Positions 33,234-41,472 of a DNA stretch of 64,000 bases are shown in pieces. Numbering within the stretch: the first letter of the stretch is position 1; every line of letters starts with the position of its first letter. This DNA is from Flavobacteriales bacterium UBA7325 (GTDB lineage: Bacteria; Bacteroidota; Bacteroidia; Flavobacteriales_D; Crocinitomicaceae), in NCBI GenBank assembly GCA_002471375.1, contig DKPV01000025.1, forward strand, positions 27,733 to 91,732, in the 5' to 3' direction. The notes below the pieces were generated by a model that was given only the letters and a program-made list of their open reading frames with translations, was not told where the DNA came from and made no database searches. The translations under genes and the position numbers were made by a program.

Positions 33234-35273
33234 TTACATACCTTGAATTACGAAGTCTGTACGTCTATTAATCGCGCGATTCGCAGCAGAGTTATTTGGA
33301 ACCTTAAACATGGTCTCTCCGTAGCCTTTTGCTTGTAATCTACCCTTATCAACGCCCAAAGAAACAAGATAGGCCATAACCCCCTTCGCTCGATCATCAG
33401 AGAGTTTTAAATTCCGTCCTGCATCCCCTTCGTCATCCGTGTGTCCCTGGATCATAACTGTTAATTGAGGATTCTGATTTAGATATCGCGCGAAGCCTTT
33501 CAATATGAACTTCGAATTGCCCGTCATCGATGAACTAGCAGTTGAATACAAAATATCATCTAACGTGTATGAACTGCCAAGGTTCAATTCACGTGCATTT
33601 AGTTTTGCTTCACTTACCGTTGTCTTTTCCTTGATTTCTTCTTGCTTAATTACCTGTGCATCAAATGCATGGCCTTCCTTCTTTACTGTCAATAGAACAT
33701 CTCCGGGAGTATCCTTTTTAATGATAACAGCAAATTTACCGTCATCACCATTCACCTTCACCTTAGTCACCTCATCAGAACCTTCATATACGACTTCGAT
33801 CTCCGCATCACCTACTGGCTCTCCGTTATCATCGGTCAAATCACCTTTCAAGATTGTTACAGGCTGCGGGCGTGCTTCTTCGTACAATGGAAAAGAGTAG
33901 ATATTCCATTTCCCTCCTTGATGCGAAGAATAATAAGCAACCTCGCCATCAATAGAAACAAATAAACCTAACTCATCAGCCTCTGTGTTAATAGGATAAC
34001 CAATATTCTTTGGTTCAGTCCAAACGCCATCTTTTTCACGGATGTAAAAGATATCCAATCCTCCAATCCCTGATCGATCTTTGGAGCATTCAGAAACGAA
34101 ATAGAGCGTCTCGCTATCTTGGTGAAGGAATGGACTTTTGTCCTTACCTGCCGTATTAATAACATCGAAAGGTTTTGACTCTCCCCACGTTCCATCTTCA
34201 TTACGTTTGACAACATAGATATCGTTATTACGTGTCTTAGGTCCGTTAATCGTGTAATACAAAGTGTTCCCATCTGCTGATAGTGATGGCTGTGCATCCC
34301 AACGTCCTTGACCATTAATTCCCTCTCCCATGTTTACTGGCTCACTCCACTCGTAAGTTAGTCCTCGAGTATTTGAAGTAACAAATTTAGAAGTGTATAA
34401 GTCACAGTTCACATAAGCCTGGCCGCTTACCTGAATATCTTTACAACCACAGAAGATCATCTCTTTATTATCTACAGACAACGTAGCTGCACCGTAACTT
34501 CTAAAATCTCCTTTATTGAATGGCATTGGCAATTTAGCTCCCCCATCAAAATCCGAAGATACATCTGGTCTTCTCGAGCTTGTGAATTGCTCAACAATAT
34601 TTGTAGAAACAATTCCTTGATTACCAACATCTAATTTTCGCGTGTAAAACATGAATTCATTATCTGGGGTAATCATCGGGAAGTACTCATCATCCTTAGT
34701 GCTCACGTTTTTCACGATCTGAGGCTCGAAAGGCACTTTCTCAGATTGTAATTGAGCATCCGCCTCGAGATCGCCTAGAACTTCGTTCACATCTGATAAT
34801 TTCTTTGTGAAATCATCAGGATATCGATCCGTATCTGAATGTTGATATTCTTTGAACTTCTTAAACCACTCCACCGCAGTTGGGACATCCTTTTGAGTAT
34901 AATTTATGACACCTAAGTAATAAGTACAGTTCGCATGATGATCATCACACAGCTCTAATGTTTTAATAAACATAGCTTCAGCCTTCTGAAAGCTTCTATC
35001 TCCAAGTCTCGGATCGGGATTGTTTTCGTAATACTTTATCCCATTTTCATAGGTGTACATCGCTAGCTCATAATAGACCGTGGCGTTTTCATCATCCTCC
35101 TCTATTGCTAAATTGAAATTTGAAGCTGCTGTTCTTGCATCGGGTGATGCGATGGCTGCCTTGATATATTTTGTAGCTTTCTTTGAGGGGGGCATACATG
35201 CTTCCGCTTCTTCTTGTGAATTTGAAAAAAATGCTGTTACAATAAACAGCGCAACGATGTAAAGTGTTTTCAT
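33234..35273 (-). CDS. OmpA-family protein with TPR and PD40 repeats (PorE-like)
   Basis: From the ATG at 35273 (MKTLYIVALFIVTAFFSNSQ) the protein has 679 residues and a clear signal peptide; the ATG four codons earlier is less likely. It has TPR-like helices (about 30-150), WD40-like PD40 repeats (about 200-460, for example WDAQPSLSADGNTLYYT), a carboxypeptidase-regulatory/CNA-B-like domain (about 475-550), and a C-terminal OmpA domain (QGHTDDEGDAGRNLKLSDDR). This order is that of the T9SS component PorE, which anchors the machinery to peptidoglycan. Bacteroidota carry many paralogues with this architecture, so PorE itself is not proven. Confidence 0.82.
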   Translation of the reverse strand: MKTLYIVALFIVTAFFSNSQEEAEACMPPSKKATKYIKAAIASPDARTAASNFNLAIEEDDENATVYYELAMYTYENGIKYYENNPDPRLGDRSFQKAEAMFIKTLELCDDHHANCTYYLGVINYTQKDVPTAVEWFKKFKEYQHSDTDRYPDDFTKKLSDVNEVLGDLEADAQLQSEKVPFEPQIVKNVSTKDDEYFPMITPDNEFMFYTRKLDVGNQGIVSTNIVEQFTSSRRPDVSSDFDGGAKLPMPFNKGDFRSYGAATLSVDNKEMIFCGCKDIQVSGQAYVNCDLYTSKFVTSNTRGLTYEWSEPVNMGEGINGQGRWDAQPSLSADGNTLYYTINGPKTRNNDIYVVKRNEDGTWGESKPFDVINTAGKDKSPFLHQDSETLYFVSECSKDRSGIGGLDIFYIREKDGVWTEPKNIGYPINTEADELGLFVSIDGEVAYYSSHQGGKWNIYSFPLYEEARPQPVTILKGDLTDDNGEPVGDAEIEVVYEGSDEVTKVKVNGDDGKFAVIIKKDTPGDVLLTVKKEGHAFDAQVIKQEEIKEKTTVSEAKLNARELNLGSSYTLDDILYSTASSSMTGNSKFILKGFARYLNQNPQLTVMIQGHTDDEGDAGRNLKLSDDRAKGVMAYLVSLGVDKGRLQAKGYGETMFKVPNNSAANRAINRRTDFVIQGM

Positions 35274-35500
35274 ACAGATCAACATAAAAAGTTTGAACGG
35301 TAAGCAGGAAACAAATTCCGTACCTATTTATGTATATCGAGAAAAAACAAGAAAGGTTACACTCTGTAGACCAATAACAGTGTGAACTTCGGCAATATTC
35401 GCATCCTGTTCAGAAAATCTTAGTTTTCACACTTCTTTTGAAGCTTCTTTCATAAGTAGTCTCATCATCTAATAATGTTTCTTTAATCAAGATACATCCC

Positions 35501-35611
35501 TTAAAAGTTGAGCAACCCAATATATACACCAATTATGCACTCTACTAATACCCCCATCACTATCGCCACCAGAATGTATCGGTTCCGAAGTTTAATCTTT
35601 TCTGATTCCAT
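35501..35611 (-). CDS. Possible 36-residue single-pass membrane peptide
   Basis: ATG 35609-35611 begins MESEKIKLRNRYILVAIVMG, and the ORF ends at TAA 35501-35503. A basic N-terminus is followed by one hydrophobic helix (ILVAIVMGVLVECIIGVYI), a plausible membrane topology. It lies 28 bp downstream of the TIGR01777 gene on the same strand and could be the last member of that operon. A plus-strand ORF over the same bases has no such pattern. No homologue is known to me. The rest of the 35286-35500 gap shows nothing clear. Confidence 0.35.
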   Translation of the reverse strand: MESEKIKLRNRYILVAIVMGVLVECIIGVYIGLLNF

Positions 35612-35638
35612 AATCCTAGCTTTTTACTGCGTGATATT

Positions 35639-36553
35639 CTACACTAGATCTTTTAACGCCTTGTCGGCTGAAGAGAATTCAAATTCAAAACCATGAGATT
35701 GAAGCTTTTCAGGGATAACGAATCGACTCTTCAGGATTAATTCAGTTTCTGTTTTTATTATTCGAGCTCCCAGCTCAAGCAAAAACTTCGGTGTTGGGAG
35801 TCCAAAAGATCTACCAACAGCATTTCGCATCATCTTCATAAAAACGGCGTTTGTTACTGGCTCAGGCGCGGCCATATTTACTAAACCACTCATATTCAAA
35901 TCGTCTAGCATAAATTGAACGGCTTCACAAAAATCCTGAATATGGATCCATGAAAACATTTGTGTCCCCTTGCCTTGTTTACCACCAAGTCCAAATTTCG
36001 CTAGCTGTCTCATTGGATGGAGAGCACCTCCATTTTTCCCCAAAACGATCGTTGTTCTGAGAGCTAACTGCCGAACGTTTTTGTATGTGAAATCGAAGAA
36101 TGTCTTCTCCCACATTTTACACACATCGACTGAAAATCCTGAACCAAACTCTATACTCTCCTCTCCCATTGCCTTGTCCTCCGAATGTCGATAAATCGTC
36201 GCACTAGCTGCATTCATCCAAATCTTTGGTTTATTCTCGCATAAATCTATTGCTTGACCAACAACCATGGTACTTTCTCTTCGCGATTCGATGATGTCAT
36301 TCTTATTCTTTTCGTTATATCGACAATCTACAGAGCGCCCTGCCATGTTGATTACTGCAAATGCCCCCTCGAACTCCTGTTGCCAATCACCAAGGCTCTT
36401 ACCATCCCATTGCACGTAGCGCAAGCCATCTACTAATTCATTATGGGATGATCGGACTAATCCAATTACCTCGTATTTCTCCCTTAGGAAAAGACCCAAT
36501 TCTTTCCCAAGAAATCCATTTGCTGCTGTAATAATTATCTTCTTCTTTTTCAT
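35639..36553 (-). CDS. TIGR01777 family SDR-type epimerase-like oxidoreductase
   Basis: The 304-residue protein has an N-terminal NAD(P)-binding Rossmann motif (ITAANGFLGKEL). The middle shows family landmarks VINMAGRSVDCRYN, WMNAASATIYRH and LALRTTIVLGKNGGALHPM. The C-terminal DUF1731 part carries FLLELGARIIKTETELILKS and RFVIPEKLQSHGFEFEF. The natural substrate is unknown. It is the third gene of the GbsR - DUF4166 - TIGR01777 operon, an arrangement common in Bacteroidota. Confidence 0.93.
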   Translation of the reverse strand: MKKKKIIITAANGFLGKELGLFLREKYEVIGLVRSSHNELVDGLRYVQWDGKSLGDWQQEFEGAFAVINMAGRSVDCRYNEKNKNDIIESRRESTMVVGQAIDLCENKPKIWMNAASATIYRHSEDKAMGEESIEFGSGFSVDVCKMWEKTFFDFTYKNVRQLALRTTIVLGKNGGALHPMRQLAKFGLGGKQGKGTQMFSWIHIQDFCEAVQFMLDDLNMSGLVNMAAPEPVTNAVFMKMMRNAVGRSFGLPTPKFLLELGARIIKTETELILKSRFVIPEKLQSHGFEFEFSSADKALKDLV

Positions 36554-36611
36554 ATCGTAATTGTTTACTCTCTTATCTCTTCATGAATCGACAAATTCTA
36601 CTTGAGAGCTT

Positions 36612-36896
36612 TTACTTCCGTATCTTGGGCATTGATTCACGTCCATAACTATCTAAGTAATTATTACTCTCAAAGGGAAAGGGAATCATTTCGCCCGTGT
36701 TCGGAAATAAGATATTTCTTAATCTTCCTAGATAAAGCAATGGCATTGTATAGAATTTTCCTCTCCACACCTTCTCCATAACTCCTAAGCCAACAAATGC
36801 GATTTGATCATGGCTCGATAGACTAAACTGTTGTTGAAGTTTGGGATGTAATCGCTTGAACTCATCTCCTAATTTCTGTTTAAATATGGACGCCAT
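36612..36896 (-). CDS. DUF4166-like protein, probably truncated
   Basis: The 94-residue product (MASIFKQKLGDEFKRLHPKL from ATG 36896; a start at 36929 would add 11 residues) matches the N-terminal half of DUF4166 proteins: IAFVGLGVMEKVWRG, MPLLYLGRLRNILFPNTGEM and a GRES motif near the end. The family is usually about twice as long, and the C-terminal half is missing before the stop at 36612-36614; only 58 bp follow to the next gene. It is therefore probably a deletion-truncated gene. It sits between its usual partners, a GbsR regulator and a TIGR01777 protein. Confidence 0.6.
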   Translation of the reverse strand: MASIFKQKLGDEFKRLHPKLQQQFSLSSHDQIAFVGLGVMEKVWRGKFYTMPLLYLGRLRNILFPNTGEMIPFPFESNNYLDSYGRESMPKIRK

Positions 36897-36942
36897 AAAT
36901 TTCAATAATTGCTGAAACTTTCTAGTCAAAGAAAAACTCCCA

Positions 36943-37443
36943 TTATTTTAACAAGCGCAAAAATGATCCGAAGAAGGCATTTTCTTCCATCTTCATCAAA
37001 GTCTCGGATGCCTTGTCCATTCTTCCTACTAATCTTTCGATGTCCGTTACTATTCCTTTAAAATTATCCGCAGCTACATTTTTTTCATCTATTGTTTTGA
37101 GTCTAACTAGATGATGCATCAATGGCTCTATTTCTCTTCGCTTTCGTTCTCGAGTGATACGTTTAGCTACTTCCCACATATCCTTCTCAGCCACAAAAAA
37201 CTCCTTTCTATCACCTGGAAAAGAAGTCTTGTAAATCAGATTCCAAACCATTAATTCTCGTAAGTTGCTATTAGCCCCTCCCCTAGAAATAGATAGCTGT
37301 TCCATTATTTCATCTGTACTAAGTGCATCTTCGCTCGTTAGTAAAAGCGCATGAACTTGTGCCATTGTCCTGTTTATACCCCATTGCGAGCCAAAATTCC
37401 CCCACAATTGTATAAATTCTTGATGTGCTTGTTGTAATTCCAT
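36943..37443 (-). CDS. GbsR/MarR family transcriptional regulator
   Basis: From ATG 37443 (MELQQAHQEFIQLWGNFGSQ) the protein has 166 residues. The winged helix spans about residues 25-95, with the recognition part DEIMEQLSISRGGANSNLREL and the wing WNLIYKTSFPGDRKEFF. GbsR-type regulators in Bacteroidota control membrane-lipid or osmolyte genes. A 40-bp perfect inverted repeat (37451-37490) begins 8 bp upstream of this start, which favours it over the ATG at 37467, since that would put half of the repeat inside the gene. It heads the operon with DUF4166 and TIGR01777 and probably represses itself. Confidence 0.88.
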   Translation of the reverse strand: MELQQAHQEFIQLWGNFGSQWGINRTMAQVHALLLTSEDALSTDEIMEQLSISRGGANSNLRELMVWNLIYKTSFPGDRKEFFVAEKDMWEVAKRITRERKRREIEPLMHHLVRLKTIDEKNVAADNFKGIVTDIERLVGRMDKASETLMKMEENAFFGSFLRLLK

Positions 37444-37450
37444 AGCGCGA

Positions 37451-37490
37451 ATATATAAAACTTTCAATATTTATTGAAAGTTTTATATAT
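37451..37490. promoter_or_regulatory. 40-bp perfect palindromic operator upstream of the GbsR gene
   Basis: Two 18-bp arms (37451-37468 and 37473-37490) are exact reverse complements around a 4-bp spacer; the half-site core is AAAACTTTCAAT. The repeat lies between the GbsR gene and the divergent BNR-repeat gene. It has the size and position of an autoregulatory operator for a dimeric MarR-type regulator. Confidence 0.7.
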
Positions 37491-37599
37491 AATATTTCTA
37501 CCCTAGCTTAGTACCGTCTATAGGAGATCAATTCCTTCTACCATTATGTATAGATTAACTCGATGGGAATCGTTATTTTGCACATCTAATTATGAAACT

Positions 37600-40500
37600 A
37601 TGAAATCGATATTAATTTTATCTCTTTTTGTAATCTCCTCGGTTGGAGTATATGCTCAGCGCAAAAAAGACAAAACAACGACTAACGCAGCAGTTGAAGC
37701 CTCAACAATTGGAGGATTGAAATTTCGCATGGTAGGTCCCGCACTTACTTCTGGTCGAATTGCAGATATAGCCGTTCATCCAGACAACAATAACATATGG
37801 TATGTGGCAGCTGCATCAGGTGGTGTATGGAAAACAATGAACCACGGAACCTCCTTCTCTCCTATTTTCGATAATTACGATTCTTATTCAATTGGTTGTG
37901 TCACTCTGGCTCCAAGCAATTCGAATACTGTTTGGGTTGGGTCCGGTGAAAATAACAATCAGCGATCTGTGGCTTATGGTGATGGTGTTTACAAATCGAT
38001 GGATGGAGGTAAATCCTTCAAGAACATGGGCTTGAAAACTTCCGAGCACATTGGAAAGATAATCGTTCATCCTACGGACGAAAATACAATTTGGGTTGCC
38101 GCTTACGGTCCGGTATGGAGTAAAGGTGGTGAACGAGGTGTTTACAAATCTACGGATGGAGGTGAAACTTGGAAGCAAACTTTAGAAATCTCCGAACATA
38201 CAGGAATTGCAGAAATCGCCATTGACCCTAGTAATCCAAATATACTTTACGCTGCAGCGCATCAGCGTCGAAGACGTGAATGGACTTACATTGGAGGAGG
38301 TCCAGAGTCTGGAATGTATAAATCTACGAATGGAGGTGAAACTTGGAAAGAAATTAACAAAGGATTACCCGAAGGAAAAATGGGAAGAATTGGCATTGCC
38401 GTTTCACCTGTAAATCCATCATATGTTTACGCTATCGTTGAGGCACGTGGTGACAAAGCTGGTTTCTACAGATCTACAAATGGTGGCGAGAACTGGAGTA
38501 AGATGTCTGGCTACAAGACAAGTGGTAACTACTATCAAGAGATTATTTGTGATTTAACAGATGTAGACAAAGTGTTCTCAATGAATACTTGGCTTCACCA
38601 TACCGAGGATGGGGGGAAAACATTTAAGAGAACGGGAGAATCTAAAAAACATGTTGATAATCACTGCATTTGGATTAACCCAAATGATCCGAATCACTGG
38701 ATTGTCGGTTGTGATGGAGGTATTTATGAAACCTACAATCATGCAAAGGATTGGAGGTACTATGATAATCTACCAATTATTCAATTCTATAAAGTTGCGA
38801 CGGACAATGCAGAACCGTTCTACAATATCTACGGAGGAACACAGGACAACAACTCAATGGGTGGGCCATCTGCGACGATGAACAACTCAGGAATACTTAA
38901 TTCAGATTGGTTTATCACAAATGGAGGTGACGGCTTCGAATCTGCAATTGATCCAACAAATCCAAACATCGCATACGCTCAAGCTCAATACGGTTGGCTG
39001 GTGCGCTATGATAAATCTTCTGGCGAAAAAACACCGATCCAACCTATGCCTGGTAAGGGAGAGGATGCTTATAGATGGAACTGGGATGCGCCGCTTCTTA
39101 TCTCACCCCATGATCCTAAGAGGATCTACTTTGCTGCAAATAAACTTTTCAGAAGTTCTAACCGAGGAGATGATTGGGATGTAATATCACCTGATTTATC
39201 TCAACAGATGGACAGAAATAAACTGGAAGTTATGGATCAAGTCTGGTCTATGGATGCTGTCATGAAAAATAAATCTACGACTATCTATGGCAACATTGTT
39301 GCACTTGATGAATCTCCAATAACTACAGGGTTGCTTTATGCAGGTACTGATGATGGATTAATCCAAACTTCTGCGGATGATGGTGGTTCTTGGTCAAAAT
39401 TAGGGACATTCCCCGGTGTGCCTAAAAACACTCGTGTCAACATGATTACTGCAAGTGTGCATGATGCGAATGTTGTCTTTGCCGTATTCAACAATCATCG
39501 TGCAGGTGATTTTAAACCTTACGTTCTTAAGAGTACTGATAAAGGTAAAACTTGGACATCAATTTCAAGTAACCTTCCAGAAAGAGGATCTGCATTTGCG
39601 ATCCGTCAGGACCACGTTGATCCAAACTTACTTTTCGTAGGTACTGAATTTGGAGCCTTTTTCTCAAACGATGGAGGATCATCTTGGACTAAATTAGCTG
39701 GACTACCAACCATTGCGGTTTACGATCTTGACATTCAGAAACGTGAAAGCGATTTGGTTGCAGGGACTTTCGGTCGTGGATTCTATGTATTGGATAACTA
39801 CACACCACTCAGAAATGTTTCAAAAGATATTCTTGACAAAGAAGCTCACCTTTTCCCCATTAAGGATGCATTAGTATACATCCCTGCAGCTCCACTTGGG
39901 CTATCTGGTGTTGGATCACAAGGTGCTAATATGTGGCATGCAGACAATCCAGCATTTGGTGCAACTTTCTCATTGTATATTAAAGAGACTGAGAAATCAA
40001 TGAAGGATGCGCGTATCAAAGCTCAAGAAAAGAAAGAAAAAGAAGGAGAAGCCGTTGACTACCCATCTTTTGAAACACTTACCGCAGAAAAATTAGAAGA
40101 TAGCAAACAACTAGTTTGGATCATACGTGATTCACAAGGGAAAGAAATTAAGCGATTAATTACTAAACCATCGAAAGGAATCAACAGAATTAACTGGAAT
40201 CTAAAGACACAAACTACTTCACCTATTCGGTTGAAGGAACCTAAAGTAGGTCGTTATTCTAGCGCAGACGATGGGTATCTAGTAGCTCCAGGTCAATATT
40301 CTGTAGAAATTTTAACTCTCAAAGAAGGAGCAACAGCTTCACTCATATCTAAAACGGAATTCATCGTAAAATCTCTAGACAATCGAGCATTACCAAATTC
40401 AGATGTAGCAGAGCTTATTCAATTCAGAAAAGATGTTGCCGAAACTTCACGCCAAATCGCTGGCTCTGGGAAGCTGATGGGAGAACTTAATGATAAGCTA

Positions 40501-40875
40501 AAATACATCGAGATGGCCATCAAGAAGTATCCCGGAACAGATCTGAATTTATTGACCGAAGTTGAGTCAATCAAAACTGACTACCATACAGCTAGTGCAG
40601 TATTATGGGGAGACGGAATACGTTCATCTCATGAATTTGAGACAGTTCCTAGTATATCTGGTAGAATCGGAATGGTTGATTATCAAATCAACAGCAACAG
40701 AGCAGGAGTTACAAAAACGCATCGCTTGAATAAGAAGATTGCTGAGGAAGAATATAGCGAATTCAGAAAATCACTCAATGCCATGATCGTGAAAACAAGA
40801 GCTATTGAAGATAAACTTAAGGCTGCTAACATTCCTTATATCAGAGGAAAAGATGAGACTTGGAAGGAAGATTAA
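37600..40875 (+). CDS. Large secreted VPS10/sortilin-like BNR-repeat protein
   Basis: From ATG 37600 the protein has 1091 residues and a signal peptide (MKSILILSLFVISSVGVYAQ). An in-frame ATG 18 codons earlier would add an unrelated leader. A ten-bladed beta-propeller fills about residues 45-740, with many BNR/Asp-box repeats such as STDGGETWK, STNGGENWS, STDKGKTWT and SNDGGSSWT. The last 300 residues hold a linker, a beta-sandwich with NRINWNL, and helical segments. Such proteins are annotated as glycosyl hydrolase or sortilin-like in Bacteroidota, but no catalytic residues can be assigned, so a binding role is equally possible. A terminator follows at 40898-40928. Confidence 0.85.
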   Translation: MKSILILSLFVISSVGVYAQRKKDKTTTNAAVEASTIGGLKFRMVGPALTSGRIADIAVHPDNNNIWYVAAASGGVWKTMNHGTSFSPIFDNYDSYSIGCVTLAPSNSNTVWVGSGENNNQRSVAYGDGVYKSMDGGKSFKNMGLKTSEHIGKIIVHPTDENTIWVAAYGPVWSKGGERGVYKSTDGGETWKQTLEISEHTGIAEIAIDPSNPNILYAAAHQRRRREWTYIGGGPESGMYKSTNGGETWKEINKGLPEGKMGRIGIAVSPVNPSYVYAIVEARGDKAGFYRSTNGGENWSKMSGYKTSGNYYQEIICDLTDVDKVFSMNTWLHHTEDGGKTFKRTGESKKHVDNHCIWINPNDPNHWIVGCDGGIYETYNHAKDWRYYDNLPIIQFYKVATDNAEPFYNIYGGTQDNNSMGGPSATMNNSGILNSDWFITNGGDGFESAIDPTNPNIAYAQAQYGWLVRYDKSSGEKTPIQPMPGKGEDAYRWNWDAPLLISPHDPKRIYFAANKLFRSSNRGDDWDVISPDLSQQMDRNKLEVMDQVWSMDAVMKNKSTTIYGNIVALDESPITTGLLYAGTDDGLIQTSADDGGSWSKLGTFPGVPKNTRVNMITASVHDANVVFAVFNNHRAGDFKPYVLKSTDKGKTWTSISSNLPERGSAFAIRQDHVDPNLLFVGTEFGAFFSNDGGSSWTKLAGLPTIAVYDLDIQKRESDLVAGTFGRGFYVLDNYTPLRNVSKDILDKEAHLFPIKDALVYIPAAPLGLSGVGSQGANMWHADNPAFGATFSLYIKETEKSMKDARIKAQEKKEKEGEAVDYPSFETLTAEKLEDSKQLVWIIRDSQGKEIKRLITKPSKGINRINWNLKTQTTSPIRLKEPKVGRYSSADDGYLVAPGQYSVEILTLKEGATASLISKTEFIVKSLDNRALPNSDVAELIQFRKDVAETSRQIAGSGKLMGELNDKLKYIEMAIKKYPGTDLNLLTEVESIKTDYHTASAVLWGDGIRSSHEFETVPSISGRIGMVDYQINSNRAGVTKTHRLNKKIAEEEYSEFRKSLNAMIVKTRAIEDKLKAANIPYIRGKDETWKED

Positions 40876-40897
40876 ACTGAAATAACTTGAACATTCA

Positions 40898-40928
40898 AAG
40901 CGACTTCGACCTACGGAGTCGCTTTTTT
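40898..40928 (+). terminator. Rho-independent terminator after the BNR-repeat gene
   Basis: A perfect 8-bp stem AAGCGACT/AGTCGCTT with an 11-base loop is followed by six T residues, 23 bp after the stop codon. Confidence 0.85.
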
Positions 40929-41084
40929 CTTGCTGTTACTTTTCATAAGGCTGTCATTACCTTAAAAAATCATACTAAGACAAGTGAATCAACTTCAATT
41001 GGATTCATATCGCTATTCGCTATCGGTGGATTGCTGATTGGGTTCATTGTAGCAAGAATGCTACGCAAACCAGAAAGGAAGTAA
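40929..41084 (+). other. Reading frame ending in a transmembrane tail, no good start
   Basis: An open frame to TAA 41082-41084 encodes SIGFISLFAIGGLLIGFIVA followed by a basic tail (RMLRKPERK), a credible single membrane helix. No ATG precedes it in frame; a formal TTG start at 40887 would read through the terminator stem. It may be the remnant of a small membrane protein gene. Confidence 0.25.
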
Positions 41085-41194
41085 AACCAGGAAGTTGATT
41101 CGTTGTAGAGCCGTATTTAATTTAGTTTATTGAGTACGGTTCTTTTCGTTGCACTTTATTGGCTATAGAGCCATATCAAGACGCCATTTATCAA

Positions 41195-41314
41195 CTAGAA
41201 CATATTTCTTTCTGATTGCAGCTCCATCTTGCTAGAGTCGATAGTATCCACCTGTGCGTTCGAGAAGCTAGAAATAAAGCAAAAAATAAATAATATCACG
41301 TTTAGAAGTCTCAT
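41195..41314 (-). pseudogene. N-terminal remnant of a small secreted protein
   Basis: ATG 41312-41314 gives a good signal peptide (MRLLNVILFIFCFISSFSNA) followed by QVDTIDSSKMELQSERNMF and TAG at 41195-41197. The next frame continues KYVLVDKWRLDMAL, reminiscent of the opening of lipocalin-like domains, before it too closes. The locus looks like a decayed relative of the small secreted genes beyond the caspase gene. The rest of the 41085-41472 gap shows nothing else. Confidence 0.35.
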
Positions 41315-41472
41315 CGACTAATCTGATTTGATACAAAGATGGAAACAAATCATGTCCTTATATGATTGATTACCAAAACTGAATAATTCATATTTGCGAA
41401 TTTCGCAACGTAAAAACACCTGTCTAAATTGAAAAAATCGCTAAATTAGCAACACCAAAAATTCATTCACAT

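Noticed and set aside
40887..41084. 65-residue ORF starting at TTG 40887
   Set aside because: Its first codons form the terminator stem of the upstream gene. Only the hydrophobic tail was kept, as an unclassified segment.
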